DNA from: CAWGJF01 sp963822905
GTDB lineage: Bacteria > Bacteroidota > Ignavibacteria > Ignavibacteriales > Ignavibacteriaceae
DNA: 64,000 nucleotides
NCBI GenBank assembly: GCA_963822905.1
Contig: CAWGJF010000002.1
Location: 248,001-312,000, forward strand
Direction of reading: 5' to 3'
Shown here: positions 17,308-26,324 of the stretch, in pieces
Layout of the letters: each line of letters begins with the position of its first letter
Numbering within the stretch: the stretch's first letter is position 1
Position numbers and translations under genes: made by a program
The notes under the pieces: generated by a model
What the model saw: the letters and a program-made list of their open reading frames with translations, nothing else
What the model was told of the DNA's origin: nothing
Databases searched by the model: none

Positions 17308-18795
17308 ATGCGAAAAATGTTTAAGAAAATCAGAACAAAATTTATTATTTCTGCTGTGTTGTTCATAATGGTAAGTGTGGGTGTTCCTACATTGATCCTG
17401 CTCAATCAATTCAAAGAAAATTTTAATCAAAGATCAGTTATGATGCTGGAATCTACTGTTGATATCCTTCGGTACGGTTTGCACACTGCAATGATGCAAG
17501 GAAATCAAAAAAATATTGAACAGGTCCTGAAAAATATTGATGAAACTAATGGGGTAAGACATATAAGAATTTTTAATAGCGAGGGTGAAATTCGGTATTC
17601 TTCCGAGAAAAATGAGAAAGGTAAGAATATAATAAAAATAGATCCCGAACATATTTTTATAAAAAATATAAATAAAAAATCTATTAGATTGATAAAGCCT
17701 GAAGGTGTTTATACAATTACAGAACCAATACTGAATAGTAAGGAATGCCAGAGTTGCCATAAGGAATCTCAGGCTATCGACTATCTGGATGTGGATACAG
17801 AATTGACAACTGCCGAAGCTGTTTTTTATACTGGTTCGAAACATATGATATTTATGGGAATTGCTGTCATCCTAATTTTGTTAACCGGGCTTTATTTTAT
17901 TTTCAGTTTCTTCATAAGTAATCCACTCAACATCTTGATAAGAGCATTAAAGACAGTTGAAGCCGGTTCCCTGGATGTTGAGTTGCCTGGCAAGCGGGAT
18001 GATGAAATGGGGAGTGTTTTCAGAAGATTCAATTTAATGACGAAGAATTTAAAATCATCCAGGGATGAAAATGCTGAACTTCACTTTGAACAACTTCAAA
18101 GAGCTAACAGGTTAAAAATTTTAGGTGAATTAACTTCACAAATGGCACATGAAATTAATAATCATACTGCCATTGTGATGTCTCGGGCAGATTACCTTAA
18201 TCTTGAATCCGGAAACAAAAATGAGCTAGATACATATAGAGATGATTTCAAAGTAATTCTAGATCAGACAGTTAAAATTTCAACTATTACAAATAGTATT
18301 TTACGTCATAGTAAAAAAGCGCTCAAAAAAAGAGAAATACTTAACCTTGTTGATTCAATAACAAAATCACTTCAACTTGTTCAACCATTGTTGGAGAAAA
18401 ATGATATTCATTCTAAACTAAATCTTGAAATTGATAAGGCTTTTATTCTTGGCGACGCTCTGGAAATTGAACAAGTTCTAATCAATTTAATAAAAAACTC
18501 AATTGATGCAATTGAAACCAATGGGAAAATACAAATTTCACTTAAGCAAAAAGTCATAGATAATAAATTTGAACTGATAATCAGTGACAATGGTTGTGGT
18601 ATTGAGGAAGATAATCTGAGCCAGATATTTTCTCCCTTTTATACATCTAAATCGCAAGATAAAGGAACTGGACTTGGTTTATATATTGTCCAAAATATTT
18701 GCAAAAACCATAAAATCGATATTAAAGTTGAATCAACACAAAATCAGGGAACAAGTTTTATATTAACATTTAATGAAATAGCGGATGAAAAATGA
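17308..18795 (+). CDS. Membrane sensor histidine kinase with heme-binding CxxCH in its sensor domain
   Basis: Layout: a first membrane segment at about 10-30, a periplasmic domain at about 31-175, a second membrane segment at about 178-200 and a HAMP domain. The DHp helix has the phospho-acceptor His281 in MAHEINNHTAIVM. The HATPase_c domain has NLIKNSIDAIE, ISDNGCGIE and GTGLGLYI. The periplasmic domain contains CQSCH (Cys147-Cys150-His151), a c-type heme attachment site, just before the second membrane helix. A redox or gas-sensing role is inferred. The stop overlaps the next gene by four bases, so this is an NtrB/NtrC-like pair. ATG 17308 is chosen over the TTG two codons upstream. Confidence 0.88.
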   Translation: MRKMFKKIRTKFIISAVLFIMVSVGVPTLILLNQFKENFNQRSVMMLESTVDILRYGLHTAMMQGNQKNIEQVLKNIDETNGVRHIRIFNSEGEIRYSSEKNEKGKNIIKIDPEHIFIKNINKKSIRLIKPEGVYTITEPILNSKECQSCHKESQAIDYLDVDTELTTAEAVFYTGSKHMIFMGIAVILILLTGLYFIFSFFISNPLNILIRALKTVEAGSLDVELPGKRDDEMGSVFRRFNLMTKNLKSSRDENAELHFEQLQRANRLKILGELTSQMAHEINNHTAIVMSRADYLNLESGNKNELDTYRDDFKVILDQTVKISTITNSILRHSKKALKKREILNLVDSITKSLQLVQPLLEKNDIHSKLNLEIDKAFILGDALEIEQVLINLIKNSIDAIETNGKIQISLKQKVIDNKFELIISDNGCGIEEDNLSQIFSPFYTSKSQDKGTGLGLYIVQNICKNHKIDIKVESTQNQGTSFILTFNEIADEK

Positions 18796-20165
18796 AAAAA
18801 ATTTTAGTAGTTGATGATGAAATAGAAATGCTGGATAGTCTTAAAAAGCTTTTTTCGCACAAACCCAATTTTAAGGTTACTGTAATAAATGAACCGCTAT
18901 ATGCAAAGACTGTGATTCAACAGGATACTTATGATCTTTTAATTACAGATCTGAAAATGAAAAACTTCAGTGGAATTGATTTACTGAAGTTATCAAAAAA
19001 ATATCACCCGGATTACCCCGTAATTTTAATTTCAGGCTATGGTACAATTGAAACCAGTGTTGAAGCAATGAAATATGGCGCATCTGATTTTCTTGAAAAA
19101 CCATTTACTTCACAAAAATTATTTGATTGTATTGAAAAGGCTCTTGTTCGTACCAAGGAAAAAACTGTTCATACAAAGGTTGAAAACAAAAAATTAAATG
19201 AACTGACTGGAATTATATATAAAAGTGAGAAGATGGGTGCCATTTTGAAAATGATAGAAAAAATAGCATCAAGCAATATTAATGTTCTAATTACCGGCGA
19301 AAGTGGAACAGGGAAAGAAGTACTTGCTCGGGCAATACATAGATCTAGCAAAAGTAGCTCTGATCCGTTTGTTCCTGTTAATTGCGGAGCTTTACCAGAA
19401 AACCTTTTTGAGAGTGAAATTTTTGGACATGAGAGAGGTGCTTTCACTGGTGCTATCAGAACCAAGCCCGGACTTCTTGAATTTGCAAATCATGGAACTT
19501 TTTTCCTTGATGAAATTGGGGAAATGACTTTGTCACTTCAGGTTAAATTGTTACGTATGCTTGAAGAAAGAAAAATCAGAAGAGTTGGTGGACAGGAAGA
19601 AATTGAAATTGACGTGCGAATTATTGCAGCATCAAATAAAGATTTACAAAAAGCAGTGAGTGAAGGGAATTTTAGGGAAGATTTGTTTTACCGTTTAAGT
19701 ACATTTCAAATTGAAGTACCGCCACTCAGGGAAAGAGTGGAAGATATACTTCCGTTAGCTAATCATTTTCTGCAAGAAGTATGCAGGGAAAAAGGTGATA
19801 ACGAAAAAATATTTTCTGAAGAAGTTGAACAATTGTTAAAAGATTATTATTGGTCTGGCAACATTCGTGAACTTCGCAATATCGTTGGAAGGACCTACTT
19901 CCTTAGCAATAGCAATTTAATAACTAAGAATGATTTACCGATTCCAATTTCAAAAATGGATGAAGTTCTGGATATAAATACTTTGGAAAACAACTATTCA
20001 AATGCAAAAGAAAAAATGCTGGAAAATTTTGAAGTTGAATATTTAACTTATCACCTCAAAAGAAATTATGGTAATGTTTCAAAGACTGCTGAGCAATGTG
20101 GGATGGACAGAAGAACCGTTCATAGGTTAATTAAGAAGTATAATATCCTCTATAAAGGGGGATAA
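18792..20165 (+). CDS. NtrC-family sigma-54-dependent response regulator
   Basis: The 457-residue protein has a receiver domain with Asp53 (LLITDLKMKN) and the Lys in FLEKPF. A AAA+ sigma-54 activation domain has Walker A GESGTGKE (169-176), the GAFTGA loop (216-221) and Walker B FFLDEIGEM (237-245). A Fis-type HTH follows at the C terminus (VSKTAEQCGMDRRTVHRLI). It overlaps the heme-sensor kinase gene by ATGA and is its clear partner. It should activate sigma-54 promoters; the adjacent cytochrome operon is an obvious candidate target, by inference. Confidence 0.95.
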   Translation: MKKILVVDDEIEMLDSLKKLFSHKPNFKVTVINEPLYAKTVIQQDTYDLLITDLKMKNFSGIDLLKLSKKYHPDYPVILISGYGTIETSVEAMKYGASDFLEKPFTSQKLFDCIEKALVRTKEKTVHTKVENKKLNELTGIIYKSEKMGAILKMIEKIASSNINVLITGESGTGKEVLARAIHRSSKSSSDPFVPVNCGALPENLFESEIFGHERGAFTGAIRTKPGLLEFANHGTFFLDEIGEMTLSLQVKLLRMLEERKIRRVGGQEEIEIDVRIIAASNKDLQKAVSEGNFREDLFYRLSTFQIEVPPLRERVEDILPLANHFLQEVCREKGDNEKIFSEEVEQLLKDYYWSGNIRELRNIVGRTYFLSNSNLITKNDLPIPISKMDEVLDINTLENNYSNAKEKMLENFEVEYLTYHLKRNYGNVSKTAEQCGMDRRTVHRLIKKYNILYKGG

Positions 20166-20381
20166 TATTTTATGATATTTTTGAATATGCCTAATTTGAG
20201 TTTTAAACAGTTTGACTAGTAAAATAACTAAACATTAAAGATTCTTAAACCAAAAGACCAACCAATGCATTATCACTTCTTAAATTAAATAATTATTAAA
20301 TCTTTATAACTTCCTACTATCTAGCAAATTAAGATCATAACAATTCTTAATTTTGGTTTATAAATTTAAAAAGGAAAGTGA

Positions 20382-21071
20382 ATGTATAAAATCCTGCTTG
20401 CGGATGACGAACCGGATATTGTAGAAATTCTTAAATATAATCTTGAAAAGGAAAACTATGAAGTGTTGGTTGCTTATGATGGTGAAGAAGCAATAGAAAA
20501 AGTAGCGGAACTTCCGAACATGATTATTCTTGATATAATGATGCCAAAAATGGATGGTTTCCAGGTTTGCCAGGCAATTAGGAGCAGTAGTACTTATGCA
20601 AATATTCCTATTCTTTTTCTGACAGCAAAATCAAATGAAGCTGATGAAATAAAAGGTTTGCAACTTGGCGCAAATGATTTCATTCAAAAACCGGTTTCAC
20701 CTCAGAAACTTCTGGCGAGAGTTAAATCTAATTTTAACTCTAACACGCTCTTTAATAATTCCGAAACAGAAAATGAGATAACAACAATTGGAAGTATAGT
20801 TATTGATAAATCTAAATATGTTATAATCATTGATTCAACCGAAATGAATTTTCCAAGAAAAGAATTTGAAACGTTAAATTTCCTGGCACATCATCCAAAT
20901 AAAGTTTTTAACCGCGAAGAAATTTTAAGAGAAGTTTGGGGAGAAAACATTTTTGTTGTTGATAGAACAGTTGATGTCCACATCAGAAAGATTCGAAAAA
21001 AGTTAGGAAGCTATTCGGAAATAATTGAGACAATTAAGGGAGTTGGTTACCGTCTTAATTTTGAAAATTGA
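20382..21071 (+). CDS. OmpR/PhoB-family response regulator
   Basis: A 229-residue regulator with a receiver domain (Asp51 in IILDIMMPKMDGF, Lys in FIQKPVSP) and a C-terminal winged helix (PRKEFETLNFLAHHPNKVF, REVWGENIFVVDRTVDVHIRKIRKKLG). The kinase is not adjacent: it stands 216 bases after the NtrC-type gene and has its own AT-rich leader with AAAGGAAAG just before the ATG. The phosphate-regulator PhoB is one possibility, but the target is unknown. Confidence 0.93.
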   Translation: MYKILLADDEPDIVEILKYNLEKENYEVLVAYDGEEAIEKVAELPNMIILDIMMPKMDGFQVCQAIRSSSTYANIPILFLTAKSNEADEIKGLQLGANDFIQKPVSPQKLLARVKSNFNSNTLFNNSETENEITTIGSIVIDKSKYVIIIDSTEMNFPRKEFETLNFLAHHPNKVFNREEILREVWGENIFVVDRTVDVHIRKIRKKLGSYSEIIETIKGVGYRLNFEN

Positions 21072-21112
21072 TTGTCCTTCTTGCTGGTTAACAGAAAATC
21101 AGCCAGGATTCT

Positions 21113-21394
21113 TCATCCTGAAATTTCTGGTTCTTTTCCTTCCACATCTTCATATTTAAATGGAAAATTAAAAAAATAGTGGTAATCATCCTCTTTAACA
21201 ATTTTATTTTTTGTAATGTCATATCTTTCAATTTTATTCGAATCAGGAACATGCAATAAAAACAATCCTTCTTCGAAATATTCTTTTAGTAATCTTATCC
21301 TTTTGTGTTTGTAGAGATAAGCTTGATCAACTGCAACTTTTCTAAAGTAGTTATTTTTTTCTATAAATAAATAAATTTTATGCATTAATTTCAA
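21113..21394 (-). CDS. Small protein of unknown function
   Basis: The 93-residue product begins MKLMHKIYLFIEKNNYF and is rich in Lys, Tyr and Phe, without a signal peptide. No family is recognised. It converges with the PhoB-type gene, and a hairpin (CAGGAT/ATCCTG at 21104-21120) overlaps its stop. It is accepted as a probable gene because it fills the gap with no competing frame, but codon evidence was not computed. Confidence 0.5.
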   Translation of the reverse strand: MKLMHKIYLFIEKNNYFRKVAVDQAYLYKHKRIRLLKEYFEEGLFLLHVPDSNKIERYDITKNKIVKEDDYHYFFNFPFKYEDVEGKEPEISG

Positions 21395-21506
21395 TATGGA
21401 TTATAAATTTTGTAGTACAAAATTACCAAACTTTGAACTATAAAAAAGCTCTATTCATTCAAAAATTCAATTGGTATATTTACAATTAATCTTAATACAG
21501 GTTTTT

Positions 21507-23177
21507 ATGAAATTCACTTTTTTGCTCGCATTGCTTCTGATCTTGAGCAGTTTTCTTTTTGCACAGGTCGAAAATGTTCCTCAAACAAATCCTGTTTATA
21601 CGTTTTTAAAAGAAATGAAGGTTAAGGGCATAATCCATTATTATAGTGAAGATGTTCCGAACCTATCAAGAATCGAAGTGAGAAGTTTTTTACAGGAACT
21701 TTATGCCAATAAAACTAGATTGAGTAGTACTGAAATCTCATTACTTCAAAGATATCAAACCGAGTTTTCTGAATCTTTAAATGAAGATACAACTCAATCC
21801 TTTTTTAATGGTGAAAATATATTTAGAAATTTTACTGAAATATTTTCAGACAAAGTGAAGTATCTTTATGCTTTTAAAGAAAAGAATGCTACCGTGTATA
21901 TTGATCTGCTTGGGCATTTTAATTATGGGCAAATGTTTAATCCAGTTAAAAATAATTCTGAACTTTATGATATAGGGTTTCGCTGGCGGGGAACTGTTTT
22001 TAATCATCTCGGTTATAATTTAACTGTAATAAAAGGTGGAGTGAGTGGAAATAAATCAATCGCGGAAACGCTCGAACCACGATTGCGTACTAGTTTTAAA
22101 TGGATTGAAAATATCGAAAACATTGGCAATTATGATTTTGCGGAGGGATATGTTAAATATAGAACAGAACCAGTCGAAAATATGGATCTCTCAATCCAGG
22201 TTGGAAGAGAACCACTTACAATCGGGTATGGGTATAGTGACAAATTGGTCTTATCAGGTAAGAACCCTACGCTCGATTTTATCCAATTTAATTTTAATTA
22301 TGGTGTTGCACATTTTACTTCAATCCATGCTTCAACTGTTGGCGAATTTTCTCATAACCAGGATGAACGCTACACTAAGTATTGGGCTTTTAACAGATTT
22401 AGATTAGCATTTCCAAATCTTTTCGATATTGGAATAGGGGAGAGTATTGTTTATTCTGATAGGGGAATTGAACTTGCTTACCTGACTCCAATGGGATTTT
22501 ATAAATTTATTGAAATGTCTTTGCAGGATAGAGACAATGGTGTTTTGTATTTTGATTTCCGATCTGATTTTCTAAAAGACTTTGAAGTTCAGGCAACTTT
22601 CCTTCTTGATGAAAACATTTTAAGCAACCTTCAGAATTTAAATAGATATTCAAACAAAACTGCATATCAACTTGGTTTTATGTGGTACGAAGCTTTTACA
22701 ATACCAAATCTTTCTTTTACATCCGAGTACACTAAAATCAGGCCCTATGTTTACTCTCATATAAACAGAAAAAATACTTATACTTCATTTGGAATGCCTT
22801 TAGGTCATCCTATAGGACCAAATGCAGATGAAATTTTAGTACGACTTGCTTATAATTTAAATGAATTTACCAGACTGAGTTTGGATTACCGTCATATTAG
22901 GGAAGGTGAAAATGTTTATGATGTAAACGGAAATTTAATTAAAAATGTTGGTGGAGACATTTACATTCCAAATGACCCAAACCCGGTGGACAAGAACGCT
23001 TACTTTCTTGATGGTATCAGAATTAATTATGATATCCTCAAGACAGGAATTAGAATAGAGCCGGTCAGAGATTTTATCTTTGAACTTTATTATCATTATA
23101 GCTTAAATAGTAACCTTACAACAAAAACAACGAATGTTCAAAATTATCTTCAATTTATTTTTACGCTTGAATATTGA
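21507..23177 (+). CDS. Outer-membrane barrel protein, capsule-assembly Wzi-like
   Basis: The protein has a signal peptide (MKFTFLLALLLILSSFLFAQ). A short helical region follows (YTFLKEMKVKGIIHYYSED, then an RIEVRSFLQEL helix), and the rest is a long beta-barrel ending in LQFIFTLEY, with an aromatic C-terminal residue. The helix plus 18-strand-type barrel resembles the Wzi capsule-attachment family. ATG 21507 is preferred over the TTG at 21471: it begins the signal peptide directly and has ACAGG six bases before it. Capsule attachment is inference; a generic porin is the alternative. Confidence 0.7.
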   Translation: MKFTFLLALLLILSSFLFAQVENVPQTNPVYTFLKEMKVKGIIHYYSEDVPNLSRIEVRSFLQELYANKTRLSSTEISLLQRYQTEFSESLNEDTTQSFFNGENIFRNFTEIFSDKVKYLYAFKEKNATVYIDLLGHFNYGQMFNPVKNNSELYDIGFRWRGTVFNHLGYNLTVIKGGVSGNKSIAETLEPRLRTSFKWIENIENIGNYDFAEGYVKYRTEPVENMDLSIQVGREPLTIGYGYSDKLVLSGKNPTLDFIQFNFNYGVAHFTSIHASTVGEFSHNQDERYTKYWAFNRFRLAFPNLFDIGIGESIVYSDRGIELAYLTPMGFYKFIEMSLQDRDNGVLYFDFRSDFLKDFEVQATFLLDENILSNLQNLNRYSNKTAYQLGFMWYEAFTIPNLSFTSEYTKIRPYVYSHINRKNTYTSFGMPLGHPIGPNADEILVRLAYNLNEFTRLSLDYRHIREGENVYDVNGNLIKNVGGDIYIPNDPNPVDKNAYFLDGIRINYDILKTGIRIEPVRDFIFELYYHYSLNSNLTTKTTNVQNYLQFIFTLEY

Positions 23178-23496
23178 AAATAATACTTTTTGAATTCGAA
23201 TTATTAATCACGAACAAAAATTGTCATCCAATCAACTACATAAAAATAGGTTACATTACTACACAAAAAACATTTCCCATTTGATGTTTCTTCTCTCTAT
23301 TCATCCTTAATTTTCTCATAAAATTATTTTTAATAATACTATAATCTGCTAATCAGATTTTCTGACAAGATAATTTTTGGCTGGGTATTAAACTTTAATT
23401 TACATATTCCTATAAATGTTATTGGGGGAAATAAATTTGTGGGTGTACTTATTTTTTAATTCCAGCCAATTGTCTTTAATATAATGAGGAATTTAT
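23178..23496. other. Gene-free interval of 319 bases
   Basis: AT-rich, with stops in every frame on both strands. It holds an AATCTG/CAGATT hairpin at 23343-23359 followed by TTTT, possibly a late terminator of the Wzi-like gene, and a GAGGA ribosome-binding site just before the next ATG. No RNA gene is recognised. Confidence 0.5.
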
Positions 23497-23793
23497 ATGT
23501 GGTATAAAAGATTTTTTGGTGCAAATTCTTCAGATCTGAAAAAATTTGAACGTACTTTAAGTCTCTTAAAAAAAAATATTGATCCAACTGCGGAATTAGG
23601 CATTTATATAAGGTCTGGATGGAATGAATATGAATATCTAATGTATATACATATCAAAGATCAATATGAACCAATGATGATGAATTTTCTGAGTGATTTT
23701 AGTTTGGTTGCAACTAAAGAACCAGAATCTCAACTTTTAATATTTAAAGAAGGTGTAGATGTGTTGAATAAAAAAAATGTGATTTTGAATTAA
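23497..23793 (+). CDS. Small soluble protein of unknown function
   Basis: The 98-residue product starts MWYKRFFGANSSDLKKFERT and looks cytosolic, with alternating charged and aromatic residues (YIRSGWNEYEYLMYIHIKD). No family is recognised. A GAGGA sequence stands 7 bases before the ATG, which supports translation. It is isolated, with AT-rich gaps on both sides. Confidence 0.6.
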   Translation: MWYKRFFGANSSDLKKFERTLSLLKKNIDPTAELGIYIRSGWNEYEYLMYIHIKDQYEPMMMNFLSDFSLVATKEPESQLLIFKEGVDVLNKKNVILN

Positions 23794-23931
23794 AATTTTT
23801 CTAAATGCGGTAAAACTCATCCCAAATGAAAGTCGTCTTAGCATGAAAGATATTTTCATTATTAAATAATACAAAAAATTAATTAGGTTATACTTACCGA
23901 TTATTATAAGTTTGACTTAGATGCATGTTTA

Positions 23932-23963
23932 AATTGTGAGGGGTAATTAACTAATTCACAATT
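23932..23963 (+). promoter_or_regulatory. Inverted repeat in the leader of the lipoprotein gene
   Basis: AATTGTGA (23932-23939) and TCACAATT (23956-23963) are exact complements with a 16-base spacer, ending 17 bases before the ATG at 23981. It could be an RNA hairpin affecting translation or a DNA operator of CRP/FNR-like spacing, although the half-site is not a known consensus. Confidence 0.35.
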
Positions 23964-23980
23964 AAACGAGATGGGGACAT

Positions 23981-24604
23981 ATGAAAACCTTCCTATTAAT
24001 TCTCGCGGTTATTTCTCTTATTGTGTTTGGATGCGTAGAGCAACAATCACAAATTACTTCGCCGGAAGGAAGCAACAATCCTGGCAAGCTTTCTTTCCTC
24101 AGTTTATCCGGGAGTAATTTCACTGGTCTCGGTGTTGAAACTGTTTACTCTTCAAGTGAATGGATAACTGGCAGCTCTGGTGGAAATGTTCAACTTGATG
24201 TATACCAGGAACGTCCTGGAAATCAATTTGGAAACTTTATTGTACATGCAAATGTAACAGTACTTCCAAATTCCTTCCCTTCTGGTGAGCAGCGTTTATT
24301 TACGGTTTCTCTGGATGATCAATATGCAATGTTGAATATTACTCCTTCACCAACAACATTGTACAATCAACTAATTGTTGATTTCTATGTTCAGGGAATT
24401 GATGTGTCAGGCGTTACATCAGAAAATCTTGGTTTTGCTTTTATTAGTGATAACGAAGATGCATACCCAACTGAGAGTACCAATTATTCTATTGATTATG
24501 TTAACCATAGCATAACAATTGAGAATGCTGTAATTGTTGGGGATACTACAATTCTTCCAGGATCAAGATATGGATGGGTTAGAAAGGCAGACAACACGAA
24601 TTAG
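23981..24604 (+). CDS. Lipoprotein of unknown function
   Basis: The 207-residue protein has a lipoprotein signal, with lipobox LIVFGC and the modified Cys near residue 18. The mature part is rich in Ser, Thr and Asn and probably all beta. No family is recognised. It is followed by a good terminator at 24639-24665. An inverted repeat lies in its leader. Confidence 0.75.
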   Translation: MKTFLLILAVISLIVFGCVEQQSQITSPEGSNNPGKLSFLSLSGSNFTGLGVETVYSSSEWITGSSGGNVQLDVYQERPGNQFGNFIVHANVTVLPNSFPSGEQRLFTVSLDDQYAMLNITPSPTTLYNQLIVDFYVQGIDVSGVTSENLGFAFISDNEDAYPTESTNYSIDYVNHSITIENAVIVGDTTILPGSRYGWVRKADNTN

Positions 24605-24638
24605 AAAGTAACCTAAAATTCTTGGATCAATTCTGAAT

Positions 24639-24665
24639 AGAGCCGTATGAAAATGCGGCTCTTTT
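24639..24665 (+). terminator. Rho-independent terminator after the lipoprotein gene
   Basis: AGAGCCG (24639-24645) pairs with CGGCTCT (24656-24662) and is followed by TTTT. Confidence 0.85.
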
Positions 24666-24720
24666 ATATTAAGTGTTTCACTAAATAAAAAATCCTGTAG
24701 TTAGTAGGATTAAAAAGTTG

Positions 24721-24795
24721 TGGGCGCTAATGGATTCGAACCAATGACCCTCTGCTTGTAAGGCAGATGCTCTGAACCAGCTGAGCTAAGCGCCC
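24721..24795 (-). tRNA. tRNA-Val (anticodon TAC)
   Basis: On the minus strand, acceptor arms GGGCGCT and AGCGCCC pair. Anticodon stem TCTGC/GCAGA holds the loop CTTACAA with anticodon TAC, and the T loop is GTTCGAATC. Discriminator A; CCA is not encoded. Confidence 0.97.
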
Positions 24796-24850
24796 CAAAA
24801 AATAGAGCACAAATATGAAGTATTTTGTTTATAAAAACAAGTTAAAGTAG

Positions 24851-24923
24851 AGCGGGCGACGGGGTTCGAACCCGCGACATCCAGCTTGGGAAGCTGACAC
24901 TCTACCAACTGAGTTACGCCCGC
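24851..24923 (-). tRNA. tRNA-Gly (anticodon CCC)
   Basis: On the minus strand, acceptor arms GCGGGCG and CGCCCGC pair. The anticodon loop TTCCCAA gives anticodon CCC, and the T loop is GTTCGAACC. It lies 55 bases upstream of tRNA-Val on the same strand, so the two may be co-transcribed. Confidence 0.95.
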
Positions 24924-25038
24924 AAAAAAAAGAATTTAAAAAGAAAAAATCCAGTTCAACCAATTAACATTTCTCCGTTTGTTGAAGAAATCTAATTGAT
25001 TAATTGGATTTTGTCAATCAAAGGGTTGTAAATACTAA

Positions 25039-25416
25039 CTAATGCATCACCTGAGTTTTAATTCTATCTTTTATTATTTCACTTTCAACATACCAGTTAT
25101 AATTTAAACCTTTATTCGGAAAGCCCATCAAAACAAGATTCTCATTATCTGCTTTGATTACTTCATACGTACCATTTAAAGTTGAATCAAGACCAGTTGG
25201 AATTATCCAATTCTTAAAACTTGAACTTCCACCACCCATTTCAGAAGGTCTGTTATAAAATTGTTGTGCAAGTGTTCCTAAATTTACCAATTCTGAAACC
25301 ACATATTCTTTGTTCATTTGCTCAGCATTGGAATCAAATATTTGGTTGGCAAGACCGATTGCTACACCGGTTATTACTATAGCTAATACTATTAAAAGTA
25401 ATTGTTGTTGACCCAT
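25039..25416 (-). CDS. Pilin-like or single-pass membrane protein
   Basis: The 125-residue protein starts MGQQQLLLIVLAIVITGVAIG: a very short leader ending in Gly, then a hydrophobic helix that runs straight into a charged segment. This is the layout of type IV pilin-like proteins, but the usual Phe/Glu5 after the Gly are missing. The remainder is polar, with WIIPTGLDSTLNGTYEV. It is 29 bases downstream of the STAS gene and probably co-transcribed. The pilin call is inference; a plain N-anchored protein is the alternative. Confidence 0.6.
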   Translation of the reverse strand: MGQQQLLLIVLAIVITGVAIGLANQIFDSNAEQMNKEYVVSELVNLGTLAQQFYNRPSEMGGGSSSFKNWIIPTGLDSTLNGTYEVIKADNENLVLMGFPNKGLNYNWYVESEIIKDRIKTQVMH

Positions 25417-25445
25417 TAAACACCGTTAGTTTCTGTTATTACTTA

Positions 25446-25832
25446 TTATTTTGAAGCTGATTTAAAATCAGGTTCATAATTCTGGACAGGAACAACAAAA
25501 CTACCGAGTGCCGCTTCTACAGAATCATAGTTTTCAAATATTTCAATAGTACCGGTAAGATGAAATACAGATTTGGCAAAATTACCTGGCTTAACCAATT
25601 TGAGTTTTCCACCTCTGGCTTTTAATTTCTTCCACGTAACAACAAGTACGCCTATAAAGGTAGAATCAAGAAAATCACATTTACTTAAATCAATAATAAT
25701 ATTATGGTTGCCATCCTCAATATCCAGATCGAGAATGTTTTTGAATTCCAGTGCTTCCAAAATTGTTGCACGGCTAAGATTAACTTTTCTGATCAGGAAT
25801 CCACACTGAACAGATTTTTCGAAGTCTACCAT
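25446..25832 (-). CDS. STAS-domain protein (anti-sigma factor antagonist-like)
   Basis: The 128-residue protein is a single STAS domain with the loop IIIDLSKCDFLDSTFIGVLV. There Ser (in DST) is the site phosphorylated in SpoIIAA-like antagonists. A KLKARGGKLKLVKPG strand-helix segment follows, typical of the family. These proteins release sigma factors or other partners in partner-switching systems, but no cognate kinase or sigma factor is in the window. It is upstream of the pilin-like gene. Confidence 0.85.
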   Translation of the reverse strand: MVDFEKSVQCGFLIRKVNLSRATILEALEFKNILDLDIEDGNHNIIIDLSKCDFLDSTFIGVLVVTWKKLKARGGKLKLVKPGNFAKSVFHLTGTIEIFENYDSVEAALGSFVVPVQNYEPDFKSASK

Positions 25833-26324
25833 TTTACCCTCACAGTGAAATAGTTAAGTGTTTGTGGTTTTTAGCTAGACTAATTGTGTGCCAATTGGCA
25901 TTTAAACAATTATTGACATCTAATCGTTAAAATTTTGTACCAATTCAAAACAAAATCTTAAATAAGAACTGAAATCATTGTTTTAGTATAATTTCTTTCG
26001 TGTTTAATCGTGTTTCTTTTGACCAACTGCAAATTTTATTTTTCACATTCAAACTAGTATGATTCTTTGTCCCATTCTCAATTTAAATTTTAAAATCGTT
26101 TCAAATCAAAACACTGGTCAAATTAATGTTTAAAATTTTCAATTTATATGATGATTTTTGAAGGAATAAAAATTGCTATTATCACTTTACTTTTGATAAC
26201 AATTCAAAAGTATTCAGCTTAAACTTTTTAGTGTGTCGTTAATATTACTTCATAATTACCATCTGCAGATAGGAATTCATTTCTGATCTGGTTGATGATT
26301 TTATTAATCTTTCCGGGAAATAAT
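25833..26324. other. Gene-free divergent intergenic region of 492 bases
   Basis: AT-rich spacer between the STAS operon (minus) and the MORN lipoprotein gene (plus). It contains the perfect palindrome TGCCAATTGGCA at 25889-25900, and a tandem TCGTGTTT repeat at 25998-26005 and 26008-26015. The only open frame seen is a 24-codon hydrophobic one at 26148-26222, not accepted. No structured RNA was recognised. Confidence 0.5.
25889..25900. promoter_or_regulatory. Perfect palindrome upstream of the STAS operon
   Basis: TGCCAATTGGCA is an exact 12-base palindrome, 57 bases before the start of the STAS gene, in the position of an operator. It is less AT-rich than its surroundings. No regulator is assigned. 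Confidence 0.3.

Noticed and set aside
26148..26222. 24-codon hydrophobic frame (MMIFEGIKIAIITLLL)
   Set aside because: Too short, no convincing SD and no recognised family; AT-rich sequence yields such peptides by chance.
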